A stretch of DNA of 10,021 bases from Candidatus Cloacimonadota bacterium (GTDB lineage: Bacteria > Cloacimonadota > Cloacimonadia > Cloacimonadales > TCS61): the NCBI GenBank assembly GCA_030638385.1, contig DAOWES010000085.1:1-10021 (forward strand), given 5' to 3'. A program made the translations under genes and the position numbers. Below are positions 6,910-10,021 of this stretch, in pieces (within the stretch, counting starts at the first letter, position 1; the number at the start of each line of letters is the position of its first letter). The notes beneath the pieces are model-generated. The model was not told where the DNA came from and made no database searches. It saw nothing but the letters and a program-made list of their open reading frames with translations.

Positions 6910-7182
6910 ATGAATAACAGTAAACAACTTCCTAAACGCAAAGGACCATTTCGGTATATATTAATCGGTGCCTTGGTTGCTGGTGGTACAGAGTTTATCG
7001 GTGAAATTATATGCCTCAAGTTATTTGGAATAAGTTGGCTCCCAGTGGAAACAGTTAATGATTATATTGCTTACTGGTTATGGGTTCCTTTTCTAGTAGC
7101 TTGTTTTGGTGGGTTTGTTGGATTTAAACTCGGCCCCAGACTTTGGGAAGTGCTAAAACCTTCCTGGGATGATTTTATATAA
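6910..7182 (+). CDS. Small two-helix membrane protein of unknown function
   Basis: The 90-aa protein has a basic N-terminus (KQLPKRKGPFR) followed by two hydrophobic segments, about 16-37 (ILIGALVAGGTEFIGEIICL) and about 54-74 (WLWVPFLVACFGGFVGFKLG). A short loop lies between them and the tail is amphipathic and Trp-rich. By the positive-inside rule both ends probably face the cytoplasm. GGAGG at 6897-6901, 8 nt before the ATG, is a strong ribosome site. The gene lies 158 nt after the phospholipase gene with the 18-bp hairpin between them, and 64 nt before the exonuclease gene on the same strand. I recognise no family. A holin-like, anchor or immunity role would be speculation. Its reality rests on the good ribosome site, membrane pattern and syntenic position. 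Confidence 0.7.
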   Translation: MNNSKQLPKRKGPFRYILIGALVAGGTEFIGEIICLKLFGISWLPVETVNDYIAYWLWVPFLVACFGGFVGFKLGPRLWEVLKPSWDDFI

Positions 7183-7246
7183 AACAGAATTGAGGTTTTT
7201 AGTGAAAGGTGAAATAAAATATTTTTTAGGAATGATTGGCTAGCAA

Positions 7247-7900
7247 ATGAGAAAAAATACTCAAAAAAAAAGAGCGGACACTGTTGTCGTGCTTGATTTT
7301 GAAACTACCGGTTTATCGCCAAATCAGGGAGATCGCGCAATAGAGATCGGTGCAGTGCTTATTGAGCAGGGCAAAATCACAGACCGATTTCAGCAACTGA
7401 TGAATCCGGGATTTCGTATTAATCCGTTCATTGAAAATTACACCGGAATTACAAATGAAATGTTGCGGAAAGCGCCTCTTTGTGCTGAGGTAATGGAACA
7501 ATTTGCTGACTTCATTGGAGATCACAATCTTGTAGCGCACAATGCATCTTTCGATCAACGTTTTCTGGATGCAGAGCTAAATCTTATAGAGCGGAAATAT
7601 TCGGGATCGTTTGCCTGCTCAATGCTTGTTGCAAGGCGGATTTATCAGAATGCCCCCAACCACAAGCTTGGAAGTTTGGTTGAATTCAAGAACATCCCTA
7701 CTGACGGAGTATTTCATAGAGCTTTAGCCGATTCAGAGATGACTGCAAAGCTCTGGCTTATGATATTAGAGGATATAAAGGATCAATATAATATATCGCC
7801 CATATCATTTCAGCTCATGCAACAGCTATCACGGAAATCTAAGGGTTCTGTTCACAGTTTCCTAAACCTATTAGGGAAAACCAAGCCTGGCCGATTTTAA
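7247..7900 (+). CDS. DEDDh 3'-5' exonuclease domain protein (DnaQ/epsilon-like)
   Basis: The 217-aa protein has all acidic motifs of the DnaQ-type exonuclease fold: ExoI VVVLDFETTG (D17, E19), ExoII VAHNASFD (D103), and ExoIII HRALADSEMT (H157, D162). The His marks the DEDDh subfamily. It should remove 3'-terminal nucleotides from DNA or RNA using two metal ions. The fold fills about residues 12-177; the ~40-residue tail is basic and Ser-rich. There is no polymerase, UvrC/GIY-YIG or helicase domain, so this is a stand-alone exonuclease rather than PolC or Cho. An in-frame TAG just upstream (7241-7243) means the ATG at 7247 is the earliest start. The ribosome site is poor (AGGA 15 nt away), so translation may depend on the upstream gene. 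It is the last plus-strand gene before the right-hand repeat and is convergent with the glycosyltransferase gene. Repair, polymerase proofreading in trans, or a role with the neighbouring phospholipase are all open. Confidence 0.9.
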   Translation: MRKNTQKKRADTVVVLDFETTGLSPNQGDRAIEIGAVLIEQGKITDRFQQLMNPGFRINPFIENYTGITNEMLRKAPLCAEVMEQFADFIGDHNLVAHNASFDQRFLDAELNLIERKYSGSFACSMLVARRIYQNAPNHKLGSLVEFKNIPTDGVFHRALADSEMTAKLWLMILEDIKDQYNISPISFQLMQQLSRKSKGSVHSFLNLLGKTKPGRF

Positions 7901-7920
7901 TAACATTTCATTTATCTCTT

Positions 7921-8020
7921 TTTTTGACACTGATCTACACAAAATTTACACAAGAATTTCCCTATTTCTTTATCTGTGCTAATCTGTGCTAATCTCGTGT
8001 CTAAACCTCTTTCTCTCCTA
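7921..8020. repeat. ~100-bp dispersed repeat, right-hand copy
   Basis: A T-run leads into GACACTGATCTACAC at 7926. TTTACACAAGA closes the left arm, the spacer reads TTTCCCTATTTCTTT, and the right arm has ATCTGTGCTA twice (7972, 7982) and ATCTCGTGTCTA (7992). This matches the left-hand copies in order and orientation. Immediately after it, AACACCGATTT (8020-8030) looks like the start of a further unit, cut off by the 3' end of the glycosyltransferase gene. The copy lies between convergent genes whereas the left array lies between divergent genes, so a terminator role does not explain both. Confidence 0.82.
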
Positions 8021-8032
8021 ACACCGATTTCG

Positions 8033-9151
8033 CTACTTTTTCCAGCTAAAGATATTCAAACCACCCAAAGCAGATACGGCAATCATATAGAAGGGTTGGA
8101 TAATAAACCAGGTCGGATAAAACCTAAGAATTTTCTTATCTATATTAAATACCCCAAAGCTCTTCTTAAGGAAATAGTATTCAAACAAAATACGAATTGC
8201 AAAAATAGGAATTGGTAGCCACCATTCGATGAAAACTAAACCAATTGTGAAAACAGTAAGTAAAAAAGCAGAAATAAGATAAATGAAAAATTCCGGATTT
8301 AAGCGCAATTGCCACTTCATATTTGAAGCCCATCTACTGCGTTGGTTAAATAGTTCAGACCAACTATCCACAGATCTTGTTGTGGCAAAACTATGATAAT
8401 TTAAGGAAAATTTTATTTTCTTCCCACTCTTACGAAATAGTTGCATCAAATTCACATCATCACCGGATATCAGATGCCAAATCTTACTAAAACCACCCAC
8501 TTCGTTAAAGTCGTTTTTTCGGTATGATATATTTTGCCCTGAACAAGAGAAATATTTTCCGCTTCCCATAGCTCCGGCAGCAGCACTGAAAATAGCAATA
8601 AAATCAAAATGCTCAAATTTCTTCACTAATGAAACTAAATCCCATTTCCCGGGAAGTGTTTTGGAAAAGCCACAAACCATCGCTGTTTCGGCATCATCAT
8701 ATTCTTTGACCATTGCTTCTATCCAATATTTGCCCACCAAACAGTCGGCATCGGTAGATAAAATAATCTCATTTTTGGCCAAAGCAATTGCTTGGGTTAA
8801 AGCATTTTTCTTGGGAGAAATTACTCCTTCTCTGCCCTCTACATTCACAAGTTTTATGTGTGGCCATTTAGCAGCAAATTTTTCCACAATTTCAGCAGTT
8901 CTGTCGGTTGAGCCATCGTTAGCTACAATAACTTCATACAGTTCTGCCGAATAGGATTGATTTACCAAAACAGTAAGAAGTCTCGGCAAGGTTTGTTCCT
9001 CATTTCTCGCTGCAATTACCACAGAAACTGTTTGCTTCTTGTTATTAATTATTTTTTTCTTTGAACTAAATCCAAGATAAAAAAGACGCAGATAAAAGAG
9101 ATAAGCAATCAAAGAAACACAAATAAGGCTAATAAAAATTTGTGATAACAT
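8033..9151 (-). CDS. Membrane-anchored family 2 glycosyltransferase
   Basis: The 372-aa protein is an inverting GT2 (GT-A fold) enzyme that transfers a sugar from a nucleotide donor, probably during cell-envelope or exopolysaccharide synthesis. Visible in order are an N-terminal membrane helix (about 4-28), SVVIAARNEEQTLPRLL (43-59), VANDGSTD (D79), the metal-binding DxD in STDADC (D134, D136), the acceptor-side GDD (230-232), and QRSRW (270-274), the Q(Q/R)xRW motif of processive-type enzymes. About three hydrophobic segments follow between 288 and 366. There is no PilZ domain. The start is ATG 9151: AAGGTGG lies 8 nt upstream and the ATG follows the penicillin-binding protein stop by one base. 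A GTG at 9163 would add four residues but has no ribosome site. Donor and acceptor cannot be inferred. Coupling to a PBP1A gene favours an envelope role. Confidence 0.92.
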   Translation of the reverse strand: MLSQIFISLICVSLIAYLFYLRLFYLGFSSKKKIINNKKQTVSVVIAARNEEQTLPRLLTVLVNQSYSAELYEVIVANDGSTDRTAEIVEKFAAKWPHIKLVNVEGREGVISPKKNALTQAIALAKNEIILSTDADCLVGKYWIEAMVKEYDDAETAMVCGFSKTLPGKWDLVSLVKKFEHFDFIAIFSAAAGAMGSGKYFSCSGQNISYRKNDFNEVGGFSKIWHLISGDDVNLMQLFRKSGKKIKFSLNYHSFATTRSVDSWSELFNQRSRWASNMKWQLRLNPEFFIYLISAFLLTVFTIGLVFIEWWLPIPIFAIRILFEYYFLKKSFGVFNIDKKILRFYPTWFIIQPFYMIAVSALGGLNIFSWKK

Positions 9152-9152
9152 C

Positions 9153-10021
9153 TTAGTAACCACCTTCCATCAATGATTCTATCAGCTCATCAATTGGATC
9201 TGTCACTTCCAATGAATCCGGCTTCCACTTCCACCACAAAAGGCTATCCGGTCTTTCTACATATTTGTTATTTTTCATAATCTTGGCTCCACGTAGATCG
9301 ATATGTTCGGGTGGTGTTTTTTTACGCCAAACAACTGAGTCCGGCCAACTATAGGCAAGACTATCAACAAAATATTCAACTTCGCTAATATCATTTTGGC
9401 GATAAATTGAAGGCTGGAATTCATATAAATATTCCTCAGGTGTCACACCGATCTTTAATGATTTCACATAATCCGGTGTTTTATGCCATTTCCCGTTCAA
9501 CAAGTAATACAAGCTATCAATCTCTTGATGTAAAACAAGTTCCGGATATGGCTCAAGCGAATCACGTTTCGCAAAATTTATAATTGTACGATATTTTCTT
9601 GCACCATCGGTCCATTTATAAGGTCTTCCACCCAGATCGATAACCAGAGAATCACGTTCATTTTCTCTAAATGTTGTTGGAAAGAAATTATAATTGAGGC
9701 TATCTGAAAGCGGAGTTGGCTGAGTTCCATTAATAAAGATCTCATCAATAGTTTCTTCATAACTATATTTTGGAAGTAAACCGGTTTCTTTGGAAATGGT
9801 TTCGGTTATAATTCCTTCCGGTCTTTCAAAGTTATAAATAGAGCCATCAATAATCGGGTTTCCATTTTTATCTTTTGGCGAATCGATTTCAATAGCCTTT
9901 TTCATAATATAGGGCCAGGATGGGAGCGCTGCCGAAGCACCTGACTGTGCATTCCCCAGGCTTCTATTATCATCAAATCCAACCCAAATACCGGTTACTA
10001 ATTTCTTATTATAGCCAATAA
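9153..10021 (-). CDS. Class A penicillin-binding protein (PBP1A type), C-terminal end only
   Basis: The reading frame is open to the right edge, so the ATG at 9905 is internal. Upstream of it the frame reads IGYNKKLVTGIWVGFDDNRS, then LGNAQSGASAALPSWPYIMK. This is the end of the PBP1A transpeptidase domain: IGY directly follows the KTGTT...DAWF segment, here outside the window, and WVGFDD and the LPxW region are diagnostic. The next stretch, RPEGIITETISKETGLLP and EEIFxxGTxPT-like EIFINGTQPT, is also standard in the family. Class A PBPs polymerise and cross-link peptidoglycan in the periplasm. After that point a further ~185 residues continue that I do not recognise; the family usually ends soon after. 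This tail holds seven DSL tripeptides and one DSV and ends in the acidic DPIDELIESLMEGGY. The glycosyltransferase gene starts one base after the stop. The call is firm for the family; the missing N-terminal glycosyltransferase domain is inferred from family architecture. Confidence 0.9.
   Translation of the reverse strand, partial: IGYNKKLVTGIWVGFDDNRSLGNAQSGASAALPSWPYIMKKAIEIDSPKDKNGNPIIDGSIYNFERPEGIITETISKETGLLPKYSYEETIDEIFINGTQPTPLSDSLNYNFFPTTFRENERDSLVIDLGGRPYKWTDGARKYRTIINFAKRDSLEPYPELVLHQEIDSLYYLLNGKWHKTPDYVKSLKIGVTPEEYLYEFQPSIYRQNDISEVEYFVDSLAYSWPDSVVWRKKTPPEHIDLRGAKIMKNNKYVERPDSLLWWKWKPDSLEVTDPIDELIESLMEGGY
9160..9166 (-). promoter_or_regulatory. Ribosome binding site that fixes the glycosyltransferase start
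   Basis: AAGGTGG on the minus strand lies 8 nt before the ATG at 9151 and inside the last codons of the upstream penicillin-binding protein gene. It supports the ATG over the GTG at 9163 and indicates termination-reinitiation coupling between the two genes. Confidence 0.65.

Noticed and set aside
6910..7182. The 90-aa membrane protein as a phage holin.
   Set aside because: Two hydrophobic segments and small size fit loosely, but there is no endolysin or other phage gene nearby, so the label is not supported.
9152..9163. GTG at 9163 as the glycosyltransferase start.
   Set aside because: It has no usable ribosome site, whereas AAGGTGG sits 8 nt before the ATG at 9151.
9153..9905. A separate 250-aa gene starting at the ATG at 9905.
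   Set aside because: The same frame stays open to the window edge and encodes the end of a PBP1A transpeptidase domain, so that ATG is internal.

Overview
The window is about 10 kb of AT-rich bacterial chromosome (impression by eye, not computed). The gene set suggests a Gram-negative of the FCB group, such as Bacteroidota, Cloacimonadota or a relative. The main pointers are a GlmU-like bifunctional sugar-nucleotide enzyme of the kind that replaces classical GlmU there, a RicT/YaaT-type PSP1 protein, and secreted proteins ending their signal peptides in YAQ. The placement is inference; the exact phylum cannot be fixed from the sequence alone.

Left block, minus strand (1-4272, read right to left): a secreted transglutaminase-fold protein, then the GlmU-like enzyme 3 nt downstream with a GTG start. 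After an 81-nt gap come a RicT-like PSP1 protein and, 3 nt after it, the 23S rRNA/tRNA methyltransferase RlmN, which runs off the left edge. These are housekeeping or envelope genes in two tightly packed pairs.

Middle block, plus strand (about 4690-7920): the only plus-strand genes. They are a 633-aa cPLA2/patatin-type phospholipase candidate, a 90-aa two-helix membrane protein preceded by an 18-bp RNA-type hairpin, and a 217-aa DEDDh (DnaQ-like) exonuclease. The block is bracketed by copies of the same ~100-bp repeat, a tandem pair plus a fragment on the left and one copy on the right. Each copy has roughly complementary arms built from ~10-bp subrepeats (ACACTGATTT-like and ATCTGTGCTA-like). 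I read the block as an accessory insertion into, or recombined between, repeat arrays. A functional link among its three genes is unproven.

Right block, minus strand (8033-10021): the C-terminal end of a class A penicillin-binding protein (PBP1A type) enters from the right edge. It reads into a membrane-anchored family 2 glycosyltransferase whose ATG lies one base after the PBP stop. The PBP carries an unusually long C-terminal tail with seven DSL tripeptides. Both genes point to envelope synthesis.

The best candidates for something new are the repeat-bracketed phospholipase / small membrane protein / exonuclease island, the plus-strand-specific hairpin inside it, and the DSL-rich PBP tail.
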